A DNA stretch of 64,000 bases from Hydnum rufescens UP504 (taxonomy: Eukaryota; Basidiomycota; Agaricomycetes; Cantharellales; Hydnaceae), in the NCBI GenBank assembly GCA_014904985.1, contig MU128999.1, positions 111,590-175,589 of the forward strand. The letters run 5' to 3'. The notes below the pieces were generated by a model. That model did not search any database and was not told the DNA's origin. It saw nothing but the letters and a program-made list of their open reading frames with translations. How positions within the stretch are numbered: position 1 is the stretch's first letter; every line of letters begins with the position of its first letter. The position numbers were made by a program, and so were the translations under genes. Below are positions 21,382 to 34,259 of this stretch, in pieces.

Positions 21382-24300
21382 TCAAATCAGGGAATCGAAG
21401 GTGACTCTTCCACACTCATGCCCATCGCATAAGAGTACCCCGCGAACCTCTGTCAATCAACGATCAGCTCATTGTTAAGATGGAGAAAAAAAGCTAGCCC
21501 TTGCCAGTACTATCCAACTCCACCCAAGTTCGAAGTCTATTGTGGCCCCGAAATGTCAGTTTGGACATTTTGACTCCCGAATCTAGCACAATTGAAATAC
21601 CAATATAAAAACCTCCCGGAGCATCGTTCGCACGGGACTGGAAACTGGGTAGCAAACCCACATCAACGGTCCACAGACAAAGTTCGAAGATTTCGCCTTC
21701 GTCGGTGTACCGCATCATCTTGTCAGAAGCTGAGGCATAAATCACCGCGACGAAGTTTCGGTCTGGCGACTTCATCGTCAGATCTCACTGGAATTTCGGA
21801 GGGGAACGCTAGATCGTACGCACCTTGGGGTGTTGCTGAAAATTTGCAGAATTTAGTCTTAATCCTCTGACCTTTCCGTAGGATCGCACCCTTAGATACC
21901 AGATATTGCAACCTGAGCTCAAGCGCATGAGCCCTGTTATTGGCACTGGGAGAAGACCCGACCTTACCGATTCTCACAGATGTCATGTCCAGCATCATTC
22001 TTCTTGATATATGCTGGCCGCCTCTGCCGATCTTCTAGCTCGACGGGGAGTTTCACACGCATGATATAGCTCTTCGGAGCAATGATCGAAGACACAAGTG
22101 GGTGACGCGCAAGGCCATATTGAGCGGCACCACGGCAGGTTGCCGTGTCCGCATCTGGAGGGCGTGCAATGACTTTGATGCGGGAGCCAAAGGTTTCCTA
22201 GGGTAGTGGTATGAGCAATTGCATTAATTACACCCCAAGACACTTACGTTGACACGCTGGAACAGATACTCGCTACCCGAAAAACCACCCACAAGGAGAA
22301 GCGCATCAATGCATTGTTCCGCTCTCCGGATCTGTTCTTCAATAAGCTTAAGTACCTTTGGGATGCGGTACGAATTAGGGTCATATGGAGATTTTTGAAT
22401 CAAAAGTTCTGGAATGCAATACCTGCTCCACTACCGGGTCGAAAACCTCACGACGTAAGAGGGATCCTGGAATCTCCAATTCGCCATTGATAAGACCCGC
22501 AGAGGGGTCATCTAAACCCACGTGAGTCAGGTCCGCACGCAAACAGCGCTAATGATTAAAGAACTGACCGTGCTCGAAATTAAAGCAAGTGAAGTGGAAC
22601 ATATTTGAATCATCGCTTTCTCCCATATATGCGAGCTTATCTGTCTCGGAAAAAGAATGCATAAAGTATGCTAAACTATTAGCCTTAAGGTGGGCCGGGT
22701 GGTCGGCGACAAGGGTGCGAACGAGCTCCCTGAAACGTAGATCAAGGAAAAGAGAGCCACAATTGGAGCCCGAACGCGCACACACTTCCGCAATCTCAAG
22801 GCTGGTAAGGGAGCCAATGATTTTATAGACCGCCAAATCCTGCAGATGAATTCGATGAGGGGGAATGCATTAGAATCCCAAAATGGAATGGAACACACTA
22901 CGGTACCACCTCCAGCGTCACAAATCATGAAGTTCTGGGTCGGTCTGAGTTGATGCAAATTTGTTAAATGTGCACAGTGCACAGCCGCTGCTTCCGGCTC
23001 TCTGATTATACGGTCACGAATTAGGTCCGAATAAGGTCATTTAGATGAATATTAAGAGCGAACGTGATGATGTGTAGTCGGTCGCGCCAGTCATGGCCAT
23101 TTGCATAAGCAGAACCAGCCAAACCCCTGAAAAGAAGCAGGCCTGCTTTCAGAAAATCGGGATCAAGATCTCGCCCTTGACACCTACGCAGAAAGAGCAG
23201 CATCACGCATGATTTGGCAGCCACGAGAATTCCAAGCGGCCGGCACGGCTACGGGGGGTGGGGGTTGTACATTCAATTGACATACGTAGCAAGATGTAGA
23301 TGAAATGAAGCAACCCACTTAGCCATACATCGGCAACATCTAGAATATGGTGGCCAGAAGTCAGAGGAATCTATGCCATCCTAGAAGTAAGGTCACGTAC
23401 TTAGATCTGCGACCGCCCCAATTTCGCGGGTAATCTGCCCTTTAGCGTACTGGAGCACACACAGTGAGATCCAGGCCATTAACGCTCAAATGAAAGATGC
23501 TTACGTCCCACAAGCACCCGAGGAAGTCAGTGATCAGGTCAATCGCTTGTTTTCCAGGGGGAAGTTTTGGCAGAGGAAGATCAACGGCCCCGCCATCTCG
23601 AAGGGCAGTCGGGTCTAAAAATAATTTAAACCTTCCTAGAGGGTTCATTTCCCTACCCCGGAGAAACAAGAAGAAAGCTCACCATTCACAACGTGTAGTC
23701 CCAGGAATAGGGCTCATGTTCTTTGCCTTAAGCCCCCAGGCGAGCACACGGCCTGTGTCATCGTACACCAAGCAAGTTGGAATCTTTCTGAAACTCCCAC
23801 TCGTACCAGGCCAGGAAAGAATTTGTTGTACCTTGCCTGACGCAATTCGTGCGGAGCCATACGCTACACCAGAAAATGTGGTACCGAAGTCGATCGAAAT
23901 AGACATCTTCCCTTCGTCCGAGGGGGCATGACTGGATTCCAAGGAGTTGGAGACATGTTCAATACCCATGCCGGGATTTTGGAAACCAGGATTGTGGGCT
24001 AAAGACGCCGGGGGCGGCATTGACACGGATCGAATGGGGCTCGGATGATTGTTCGGGTGCACCGGGCTAGGCCTCACAACATTTGGGTCAAGCAAAGGTG
24101 TGTGTGCTCCCGGATTGATGTGTTCGGTGAATGTAGAGTGTGTAGCGTTCAGACCATTCGAATCCGAGTTAGTAGAAGGGAACCATGGGCCATAAGGGCT
24201 CTGAGCCTCATCAGAGGAACTTGGAGAGGGAATCTGGATAGAATGGGACAGCTGCAAGCGAGTTGACGGGTATCGCTGAGGTTGGAGAGGTGATTGTAGG

Positions 24301-25516
24301 CTAGGTTGCACATAGGTTGCGAACGAGTCATCATCACTATAAATGAAAGGATCCTTGGGAGTCATTTCCTCTGGCTGCTGGGCAACCAAAGCCCCGTTCA
24401 GGGGCGGCTCGAGGGAGAGGGGGGTGGAAAATATCCCCTCCGTCAGGATGGGATTCTGGGGTTCGGGACTTCGGATACTAGGAGACTCTGGGCTACTAGG
24501 GAACCGTCAATAGTGACATCGATGGTCAGTCCAGACATAAAAGCGATGAACAGACTAACGGCCACATGTCCATATGCCTTTTTATTTTTGCCTTTGCCTC
24601 TAGAGCAAGCGACAGAGAAAGTGTGCTTGGGGCACCGGCAACGTTTACCCCTTTACCCATGGAAAAGAGATCCTCGTATATGACGGCACAAAAAAAGTAA
24701 CAATTCTCCTGGAAAGGTTCATATCAGTCAATGGTGGAAAAATGCAACAGGGGATACGCACCGAAGGCAGCTTATAATCCGGGGAATTCTCCTTCAGGCT
24801 GGACAGAAGATTACCTAGCCTTTGCAGAAGTGGTGGGACATTGAACTCTGTCTCAACTTGAATTTGGCTGTGTGGTGCATCAAACAGGGGTGAGATATGG
24901 CTACAGATTTTCGCCTAGTGTATCGGCATGCAGTGGGTTTAGAATGAAAGACACCAAGATATGATGCACATCGGGGTATGAGGCTCACAGTGTCACCCGA
25001 TGGAACAGGAGAGGATATGGATTTTAGGACACTGGCATTCTCGTGCATTCGACGCTCGAGACGCAACCACAGGGTGCACGCATCATCGGGTCGTTTGACT
25101 TCTAAGAGTAAGAACTCGTGCTTAAGTCCGTTCCGATTTTTGCACCATTTCAGGCGAGTGATGCGAGTCAGAGGAGTGGATGCAATGTATGAGGATAGAT
25201 CGGCAATGTTGTACGTCGCAGCGCGACGCCATGAGTGCGTAAATAGATGAGAGCGCCAGAGAAGGTGCGTAACGCGGAAGAAACCCAGGAAGAATGGCGG
25301 CGATCCGATCCGCTGGAAAGCCTGTGATTTGTAGAGGGGGACTGTCGACAAAAACAAGAGCCAATGAGATCCAATCAACCGATACGAGCGAGAGGGATGT
25401 ACTTTCGAGCTCGCAATGGCCGTGGCAGTGGGAGGATCAACAAGCGTCATGTATCCGCTCATGATATAGGAAGGCTCATACTCTTCCCCACCCCTACGAG
25501 GCGAGGCCTTGCTCAT
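21382..25516 (-). pseudogene. U4: N-domain/Hsp70 fusion gene (subfamily A), two one-base deletions
   Basis: Read on the minus strand, the ATG is at 25,516-25,514. Exon 2 has a one-base deletion at about 25,255 relative to U6, so the LFTHSWRR segment falls out of frame. After it come HEF and the Asn-Cys exon, then the linker (24,470-23,910), open without a break into SISIDFGTTFSGVAYG (about 23,905). The ATPase exons are open and carry EPEAAAVHC, DAGGGTVV (about 22,905) and LLLVGGFSGSEYLF (about 22,290). The exon encoding FELG has a second one-base deletion near 21,521. The last intron uses a GC donor (21,504-21,503), and the stop is TGA at 21,384-21,382. It is inverted relative to its neighbours and sits inside a cassette boundary. 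Two isolated lesions in an otherwise clean gene could be recent inactivation or sequencing error. Confidence 0.7.
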
Positions 25517-26244
25517 CTTGTTCTGTCACTCCAAGCAAAGGCGTTAATAACACTAAGGGTGCTGCGGATGCACTCTGTAGAGGAGCACAAGGAGAAAGAG
25601 CGCGGCGAGAACCACTGAGCCCATATCCCACCAATTAGAAGACTTGTTCCCAAAATACGAGGATCTACTCAGTTCCTAGGCGCTCAGGTCGAGCACAGCA
25701 TAGGGCACAACATGGAGAAGTTTAGCCAAGGCCCATCAAAATAGATATACGGTACGTCTTTCACCAGTCAATGAGCCAACACACTGGGTTTTCATCAATG
25801 TAAAAGATATACCTTTGCTTCCATGTGCATATTGGGGGGACACATCTAGAGAATAGCTGTGCCAAATTTCAAGGGAAATGGATGCGCAGAAATTTCACAA
25901 TGTGAGTCAATCGGGGTAACACCGTAGTGGTAATGAAATATTCAATCTCCGACCTGGTGGTGGCGGTGGTGGTGGACTTCTCTCTTTTATACCGCTGCGG
26001 GCTGCCACGGGTAGCTGTGAGGCGCCCAGAGCGGTCGCTCTACAGGATGTATTGGGTTAAATACTAAGTAGTTTTCCTTCCATGTCGACCCCTCCTAATT
26101 AGAATGTGACCTTTGGACTCATAGTGTTTCCGTCGCCATTGCCTTCGGCGGTCCCTCTTTCAATCTCCGACGTGACACCAACGCACTTCATCTCAATTAG
26201 CCCGGATCTCCCTGACTCCCACCTGTGCGAACTGCCACCTTCTG
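25517..26244. other. Intergenic: leader of U4 and unassigned sequence
   Basis: Bases 25,517-25,640 are the minus-strand version of the conserved cassette leader. From about 25,640 to 26,244 I see no gene, only a short GGTGGTGGCGGTGGTGG run near 25,955. Homology to the cassette 3' flank resumes at about 26,245. Confidence 0.5.
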
Positions 26245-27655
26245 CAACTACAGGTTTGGTGCAGATTGTGTGTTCTTCACTCGGTGTATTTTATCGTTCT
26301 ACGGATAACAGCAATAGCGTTAATGCAGGACTTCGGAGCCCGTGCAAAGCACCTCTTTTCGGCGCGACTCAACGCAGGGACAACTGATGTACTGGTTGAG
26401 GATAGCGCCAGCGAGAGCTGTGCATATGTGTATGTATGCAATCCCCAAGTATCACATTGCTGAGATGAGTAGTGTCGTCAGAGAACCAGTCTTGGAAAGA
26501 TCAATAAAGGGAGCATCGGGGAAAGAATGAACATCCCATCCAAATCACGATGTGGTCCTCATTACACATTATGACTTCTGGGTGTCCGGCTCCATCCATT
26601 CCAAGAACCCGCGAGGCAACACGGATGAGAGGGTACCATTCCTTTTACATGACGGTGGTCTGTGGAATTCTCGGCAATTTATCAGGAAGGCACTGGCCAG
26701 TGTGTCTTCCGGACTACGGAGGTTCAGGAGAAAATAGTGAGTAGGATGCGTCAAATTCTAGTCGACCGCTACGTCGCTACACTTGCCATCGGCATTTTCT
26801 TGCCCCACGCTCGGAGCGTATTTCTTGAGGCAGCACCCCTCGGTGTCCTATTTACCAGGTTGGTCACCCGCTGTTTGTTGTTTGTTAGCTGATTGCGGAC
26901 GTCATCACTTGAAAATGTCAACCTTGTCCTGGGAGTGAGGGTTTTAGAATTTTGCTCCTGCCCCTTCGGTTGGCGTCAGAGGCACTCGAGGCAGCCCCGG
27001 GGAATAGTGAGCTGCCCCTCTTGATGTGGAAGACTCTAACCGTGGCTGAGGGTCGGTTGTTATACAGTCTCGCCCAGTGTCATGGGCCGCCGGATGAATC
27101 CAGCTGTAACAAACAATCTATATTCAACAGTTTGGGGCTTTTCAACCAGCTGCCAGAGATTCTGATCCAGTGCGGTCGTAAGAAGTCGCCCCGATTAAAA
27201 GAGATCGCCACAGGGTTTATAATTCGTCGTTAACGAGAGGTAGCTACACGGTGTGTCATCCGCCGAAACGGATGACGGGTGGTGAACATCATATCATTAA
27301 TTGTCTGTTTGTAGGTGGGGAAGACGAGCGACGGGTCGGGCAAAGGGCGATCGGAAGTTAGTCTCAGCCACGACCTCGCTTCGGGATTTGAACATGCTCA
27401 CAGTGTCGTCGGACGGGGTGTTCGAAGAGATCGGACGAGTCTGCATTTCGCCGCGGTTTGTGGCGGTTGTTACTTTGGTCTAGTCGTGTTTATGTCGCAG
27501 TTGGGTGTTTCTGGGCAGCGCCCCGCGGGATGTCCTTTAATTTATGGTGATTGGACCAGCTCCCATACACGATCGCGAGGCAAACGACTCTAGTGGATCA
27601 ATCGTTACCGACTCTGGTTCCATTGTACTCGGGGTGGTTGGTTTCAACTAATAGC
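26245..27655. repeat. Cassette 3' flank, copy 4
   Basis: Starts with the same TTCTTCACTCGGTGTATTTTATCG block that follows the stop codons of U1-U3, yet no Hsp70-like gene precedes it; U4 lies there in reverse instead. It continues through AACAATCTATATTCAACAG (about 27,111) and ATTTCGCCGCGGTTTGT (about 27,446) to AATAGCACCTTAATGACGG. The NACHT P-loop segment is deleted, as in copy 2. Confidence 0.7.
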
Positions 27656-27659
27656 ACCT

Positions 27660-28205
27660 TAATGACGGACATGCCCTGGGTAGCCATTAACCAAGTCCCA
27701 TACACTGGGAAGTAAGCGTCCGTTAAATACGTTGGGATGAGATTGGGACCCCCTTGGTGAAGTTTTGTTTTGCGCCTCCGAGGCTCGATCGTTCGCCGAC
27801 GTTTCGATGCCTGGGGTATTTTGCCACGATTCGAATTCGGTAAGTTTCCCGTTCGGGGTTGTTGATGTCTTGTTCCAAGCGCAGGATTTGGTACGACTTT
27901 GTACGAATACTATAAGGCGTACGGTGACGAAGGTTATTTGGAGGCTGTGTGGGCGAAGGGCACTGGTAGTAGGCGGACCTACTCTCAACCCTACGTGCAT
28001 TGCTTTCGCCAGGCACGTGTATGAATCAATATCCGGTCTACGACCGGTGCAGGTATCGCAACTGAGGAGCTTCCGCCGTGGGCGGGAGAGCCACCCTCCG
28101 TCCTTCGCGGGCCGGAATCCGCACCAGGACTGGAGTAGACCGCAGGGCCCGACTGGTGTCCTTGTCGGCGCCAACAGCCGTGATTTCAGACTTATTATAA
28201 AAGTT
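27660..28205 (+). pseudogene. GH3 beta-glucosidase C-terminal remnant
   Basis: Homologous to 6,960-7,685 with extra internal deletions. Segments for CCAAGTCCCATACACTGG, RRFDAWGI (about 27,800) and the terminal TGVLVGANSRDFRL (about 28,160-28,190) remain in different frames. A long minus-strand open frame across it is an antisense artefact. Confidence 0.7.
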
Positions 28206-28526
28206 CTATTACTGCGTGGGCATGAAGATGAATCTGCCACGCGTTTGTGTAGGGCTCCATTCGTGGAGAGAATACTTTCACATATTACTGACAACGGTAT
28301 GCGATTTCGGCGACACTCTGCTTTACGTAACCAAAGGTGCTTCTGTCGAGGTCGATTATGGGAATCGAGTTGGGCCTCAAGGATACCTCGTGTTTGGGGA
28401 ACAAATCTTCTGATTCTTTGTATCTGTGCTTAGCACTTCTCGTTGCCATCTTTCTCATTGTGCTCTAGATAGGGCATCCGCCGCACTCTTAGTGATATTA
28501 CCCTTGGCCTGGAGCGAGAGACCAAG

Positions 28527-31500
28527 ATGAGCGAGGCTTCGCCTCATAAGGTTGGGGAGGCGCATGAACCTGCAGATCTTGCGGGGCGATCTGTGCTTAT
28601 TGATCCCCCACTTCCACGGATACTATATTGGGCTCAGAAGTACTTCTCTCTCGCTCGGATGAGTTGATAGGATCTCATTGGCTCTTATTTTTTGTGACGG
28701 GTCCCACTCCAAAAATCAGAGTTTTTCAGGCGGATCGCACCACCGTGATTCTCCCTTGCTTCCCTCCCTGTTCCGCGCACCCAACTCCTCCACAGCTTCT
28801 GTGCAATCAAATTTATTGACGCACTCGTGGCGTCGTCCTGCGACGTACAACATCGCCGATATATCCTCATACATTGCATCCACTCCTCTGACACCCATAA
28901 CTCGTCTGAAATGGTGCAAGAATCAGGATGGAGTTAGGCATGAGTTCTTGCTCCTGGAAGTCGAACGACCCGACGATTTAGGCACCGTATGGCTACGTCT
29001 TGAACGTCGATTGCACGAGAATGCCAGTGTCCTGAAATCCATATCCTCTCCTGTTCCATCGGGCGATACTGTGAGTACTCTCATTCCCCGATGTGCATCA
29101 TATCTCGGTGCCTTTTCCTTCTAAACTCATGCCAATGTATTAGGCGAAAATATGTAACGATGTCTCTCTCCTGTTTGATGTGTCACAAAGCCCAGTTCAA
29201 GTTGAGACAGTATTCACTGCCCCACCACCTTTGCACAGGCTAGGTAATCTTCTCTCTATCCTGGTGGAAGATTCTCCCGATTATAAGCTGCCTTCGGTAC
29301 ATATTCCTTGCGGCATTTTTCCAACATTGACTGATACGACCACTTCCAGGAGAATTGCTACTTTTTTTGTGCTGTCATATACGAGATACTCTGTTCCACA
29401 GGCAACGGGATGAACGTCACCGGCACTCCGAGCAGATTTTCTCTGTCGCGTGGTACAGAAGCAAAGGCAAAAATCAAAAAGCGTATGGAGACGTGTGTTA
29501 ATCTGTTCATCACCCTTATATCTAGACTGAGGATCGATGTCACTATTGACGGTTCCCTTGTAGCCCAGAGCCTTTTCCTAGTATGTCAAGTGTCGAGGGC
29601 CAGAATCTCTTGCCGACGGAGGGCCATCTGTTTCCTCTCCGCTCTTCATCAAGCAATTCTCAGACAAGGTCTCGGTTGTCCAGCAGGCGCAAAAAAAGGT
29701 CTTGCGGTATCCTCCCATTTGTCTGCAGGTTTCTGACCTCCGCAGTAAACAGAATCGTCCAGTGCGCAATCTGCGGTGGGGTTCTCTCTTCAGCAAATCT
29801 AGTTCGTCGTGGCTCGAGGAATCCGATAGACATCCTCGTAACAGGAACATACCCATGGAACTCATCAATGTGTCTCCAGGGCTGAAGGCACCAATGCAGG
29901 CTCACTTCCCTAACAGGCCGCGGCCATATTCTCATGATTCAGACTGTGAAAAGAGTAGCAAAAGTGCGCGCCGTTCGCTTCGTCCCGCCCAGACGGAAAA
30001 TACAGAAGTCGTAATTCAACAGGTAGCATGACTTCTCCAGTCAACCGAACCAACAGAGCGGACAGCTGGGCTCGTCCCCCCAACGGCGGCTCGTTCGATT
30101 TGGACATTCCGGTCGAACAATGAGCGCACCTGGAGGGCCTGGTACGTTTTGTAGAAAAAATTTTAATACTATCCCGCTGATTTTTGTGGGCACACTTCAG
30201 GTTTCGATCCAGTAACCCCCCCGCGCCCCCCGTGGATGCCCGCACCAGCTAGCATGGCACGAAAAATTCCGCAGCCCCAGGCAATTAAACTATACGTTGC
30301 TGTCGATTTTGGTGCGACGCATTCAGGCCTGTCGTACACTACTTCCTCCAATGGGAAAGTGATTCCGATCATTTCTTGGCCCGGATCGAGCGATCCCTTT
30401 CGCAAAATTCCAACTTGTCTAGTGTATGATAATCTAGGTGATCTTCGTGCTTGGGGTCTTCAGGCAAGAGATATTAATCTAAGGAGAGGATGGCTTCGTT
30501 GTGAATGGTAAGCTGGTTCTTTACACTCCGGTACATTCGTGAGGACGAATAAATCTGGATGATAGGTTTAAGATGTTGCTGGATCCGGAATCCGCACCTA
30601 GCACGATCAATACATTACTTCCGGTAAGGATTCCTTTCTTTTTCGAATACCGTCTCCTTCTGAGTGTCGTTTTAGATGGGAAAACAGCCTGCGGATCTGG
30701 CAGTAGACTTCCTTTCCTCCTTGTGGACGGTAGTTGGGGACTTACACATGATCTTATATACAATCCTGACGCCCCTCGCTGGCCACAGTATGCTAAGGGA
30801 CAAATTCTCCGAAAAAATGGTTTGGACGTATTAAGTGGGTGGAATATTTTCCCTATCTAGTGTTGCTAATGCGATTATCATCTTCATTAGACTTTGCCGA
30901 GATTTACCTCAGTCCGTTACCCCTAGAGATTCTGATCCTTCCCCTCTGATTCTACTTCGAGTACAGCTGTCCCAGCATCTTGGGATGCACGCAAATCATT
31001 ATTGTTGAGGAAGATGGCCAATAAAGCGTGGATATTGTCCACTTATTGGCCAATGGACTTAGCTGACTGATATGAAAATAGTGGCCTGGTTGTTCAAGTG
31101 ACGCGGAAAGATATATATTGGCAGGAACGACTACACATCATGCCGTACGATCCGTAATGTCTTAAGGCTTGCCAATCATCACACTCACTATACATCCATT
31201 TTCTTTGATAAATAGTGAAACAGAGGCATCAGCCATTCATTCCGTGCCTCTGACAAAGTTTCTGCCGGATCAGAAATTCATGATATGTGATGCTGGTGGC
31301 AGCACAGTTGTATGTCTTCTCCCATTCAAGTTCGCGGTGCACTCAATCGGTCCTGTAGGACATTGCTACCTACAACATTCAACGTGCTTGGGGAACGCCC
31401 GAAATCGCCGAGGCTTGCTTGCGCTCCGGGTCGTACTGTGGATCTCTCTTTTTGGATGTTTACTTCCGTGAGCTCGTGCGAGCACGCCTTGCAGACCACC

Positions 31501-32834
31501 CATCGCATTTGGACGAATCGAGTCTGGCTCACTTTTTGCTCACATTTTCTGAGTCCGAGAAACTGCGTTATAAGGGCTCTGCAGATGACACAAAGATGTT
31601 CCATTTCAGATGTCTTCGCCTCCAAGATTCACCTATGAACCCCCTTCATCGTATTATCTAGGCTTATTAATGTTCAACCATGCACTCCCAGATGATCCCT
31701 CTGTAGGCTTGGAAGATGGCGAACTGATAATCCCAGGACACGTCCTCCGTCACGAGGTTTTCGATCCCGTTATTAATCAAGTAAGGCTTTCTATGTCACC
31801 TAGCGAAATTATGGTTCGAATCCAGTCGTATTTTTCTCTCTTTATAGGTGGTTCGTGCTATACATTCTCATATGCGCGATTCGAGAGTGCGCGTAAATTC
31901 CTTGCTGCTTGTGGGAGGCTTTTCCAGGAACGAGTATCTCTTTCAAAGAATTAAGGGTGGTGAAATTCTGCTCTGTACTAGCCTCTCTGGATAATCCAAA
32001 CCATCTCGCATCATATAGGATAAATTCAAATCCGCGATTCCTTTAATTGTTCGGCCGCCCGAGGGTGACACGGCATCAAATCGTGGTGCTGCGCAAAGCG
32101 CTCTCCACCCGACTGTGACCTCCGTGATTCCCTCACAAAGCGTTCTCATGCGACTCAAGCTCCCTGCAGAACCAGAAGACGAGAGGATGAGACCTCAATA
32201 CATTACGACCTCTGGAGGAACCCAGTTTTGTGAGAACAGGTGAGTGGATAAGTGATAGTGGGCTGTCAACTTCAATACTCCGACCACGTTCAATCATTCC
32301 CAGACTGCAGTATATAATTAAGAAGGGGGTCGGGGTGCAAAAAGGAAGCAGAGTGGGCACGGAACTACGCAAATTTTCGGTCACATCGTATGGTCAGGAT
32401 CCCTATATTACATCAGAAACATTCGTCTCATCCTCTGGCAACATAGATAGTATTTTCGAAACTGTGATCTACACCTCGAACGACGATAAAACCATGCGCT
32501 ATACGGATGAAGGAGAAACGAACGAACTCGGTTTATGTAGGGTTGATCTCAAAAGGCTACCCAACTTCAGGCAACGAGTCGAGGTCGCGTCGCCTACAGG
32601 CTTCTGCACTGGTGTGATATAATTTCATACATTTCCCTGACGATTTCATTGATCTCTGCTATGGAATACAGACTTCGAGCTTGGTTTTGACATGGGCACC
32701 CCTGGTGGGACCCTGATTATTTACGCTTCGCCCTGTTTGGGGACTCATTCTCCATTTTCTGCCCAGAAATTCGGGGTAAGCTATTGTACAAGGAAAGAAA
32801 ATTCGGGAGCGTTATGTCCCACCTTCGCAGCTAA
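28527..32834 (+). pseudogene. U5: N-domain/Hsp70 fusion gene (subfamily B), several frameshifts
   Basis: The start ATG is at 28,527. Exon 1 lacks one base in the C-run near 28,605 relative to U2. Exon 2 is intact and has RHEFLLLEVERP; exon 4 has ENCYFFC-like coding (about 29,350) but a two-base loss before its donor, and the linker changes frame near 29,650. From the linker intron onward the gene is open: KLYVAVDFGATHSGLSY near 30,290, ETEASAIHS, a phosphate-2 motif altered to DAGGST (31,285 region; relatives DAGGGT), and SLLLVGGFSRNEYLF near 31,900. The last exon encodes EIRGKLLYKERKFGSV and ends with TAA at 32,832-32,834. Together these suggest a pseudogene that kept its ATPase frame. Confidence 0.7.
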
Positions 32835-33014
32835 CTCCTCTTGGCAATTGAATTCCCCTGACGAGTATTGGCCCAGGTGTGCCGGGCTGGTTGTTGCTGA
32901 TTTGAAACTTTTGAACCCTGGGTGTTGGATTATTAGGTATACGCTCCTGAATGCCCGGCTCTCATACTTGGATAGTGTATTTCTTAGGAGACGTACGCTG
33001 GCACCGTGCTCATA

Positions 33015-33270
33015 ACTCGTAAAATTGAATCGGACTGGAGATATCCGTCCCTGCGGAGATTGCTGGAACCTACCCGCTTTACGTAATCGCATTCCTAATT
33101 GCGCGAGTATAATAGTAGGAAGGTTATTTAGAAAGTCCTTAGATTTTGTTGGCGAGGTCAAGCTCGCCCTTTTATACTATGTACAGGATATTAAAGAAAA
33201 TACAGGAGGGCAGTAGAATGTTCAGGTGCCATTGGCACCAACCAGAAAAGTATAGAAGATTCTCTTAGGT
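33015..33270 (-). mobile_element. LTR-like fragment with TATA box
   Basis: On the minus strand the block TATAAAAGGGCGAGCTTGACC with downstream GCCAACAAAATCTAAGGAC, and upstream TGGCACCTGAACATT, matches the plus-strand sequence at 55,205-55,300 (TATAAAAAGAGCGAGCTTGA, TGGCACTCGAACATT) in order and spacing. A promoter-like TATA followed by a conserved transcribed stretch suggests a solo LTR. I could not define terminal TG..CA ends or a target-site duplication. Confidence 0.45.
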
Positions 33271-33362
33271 CTATTATGACCATAGGGGAGTCGCGCTTGA
33301 TTAAGCCCAAATAGGGGGTATTGGGTTGATTACATAATCAACACGTATTTTTTATTCCAACA

Positions 33363-33775
33363 GTGACTGACCCCCCTTTAAGCACTGTTGTGAGCACACC
33401 CATGGATACCCAGGCCTGTCTTCTAGAGAAAAATTCGGATGATGCGGTGCAACCCCACCCGGATGACATTGTTCATGCATCCCAAACAATGCCAGATGAT
33501 GGAATCACACAGCGGATAGTGATGATGACAGTGCCAATGATGAAAATGGGCAGTAATGAGTCTGACTACATTGATTAGAGTGGGGACAGGTGGCAGAGGG
33601 GCAAGCATGGGGTCTAGGGAGGGTCAAGACCCTGTTTCCATATACGGTAATTCAATTCAATTTGTTGTGACCATCTAAGTCACCCAGCCATTATGGCCTG
33701 TGAGCAGTCCCCTTTTAAGTCTTCGGAGGGGTCTTGTGACCTGTGACCACGACCTGAGGTCATAACACTACAGTA
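33363..33775 (+). mobile_element. Dispersed repeat, possible transposon tail
   Basis: The sequence from about 33,510 (AGTGATGATGACAGTGCCAA) through TGAAAATGGGCAGTAATGAG, GGGGCAAGCATGGGGTCTAGG and AATTTGTTGTGACCATC to CCTTTTAAGTCTT is repeated on the minus strand at 51,190-50,936. The upstream open frame (33,363-33,578) is rich in Asp and ends near the repeat start. That fits the acidic tail of a transposase followed by a 3' UTR, but I recognise no catalytic motif. Element class is unknown. Confidence 0.4.
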
Positions 33776-34259
33776 ATCGCACCTTCCCAAATTGCCAGCG
33801 CAGCTAAACTTGAGTCCGATTCTCGGAAATTCCCATGCTGTCCCTATTCATTGAGGTACCAAATGTGTCGTGTAATCTATTCAAAATCCTGATTAGGAGA
33901 TTAGATCGATTCTTAGTTGCCTTATTAGGTTACCCGCACAACATTGGCCCTTCATTTTTGCCTGGGATTTTTGAAACCCCCATCTTCAAAAACTGTCTCC
34001 TCAAAGATGATACCCTCAGATTTTGACCCCATTTTGGAGACCTTTTTTTTACTGTGAAAGACCTTATTATGAAATGCTGTGCTGGACGTGAGCGCCAAGA
34101 GCAACTATAGGCATTAAGTTGAGCCTCGTGTTTTGGAATAAATCTTCTAATTGGTGAGATATGAGTCTCACCGCGCTCTTTCTCCTTGTGGTCCTGTAGA
34201 GTGTGCATCCGTCGCACCCTTAGTGTTGTCAACGCCTTTGATTGAAGCGATAGAACAAG
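33776..34259 (+). promoter_or_regulatory. Intergenic and leader upstream of U6
   Basis: No gene is seen between 33,776 and about 34,090. From about 34,110 the sequence is a diverged copy of the cassette leader (GAGCCTCGTG, TCTTTCTCCTTGTGG, GCACCCTTAGTGTTGTCAAC) running into the start codon. Confidence 0.45.

Noticed and set aside
24815..25516. Long 233-codon minus-strand open frame covering the N-domain of U4
   Set aside because: It reads through intron 1 and intron 2. The true exon 2 frame differs at its start, and a one-base deletion merges frames by chance, so it is not the real protein.
27659..28294. 211-codon minus-strand open frame
   Set aside because: It is antisense to the GH3 remnant and leader, has no motif, and is not preserved in the sibling remnants.
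33423..33608. Minus-strand open frame at the transposon-tail repeat
   Set aside because: The frame is not kept in the second copy at 51 kb.
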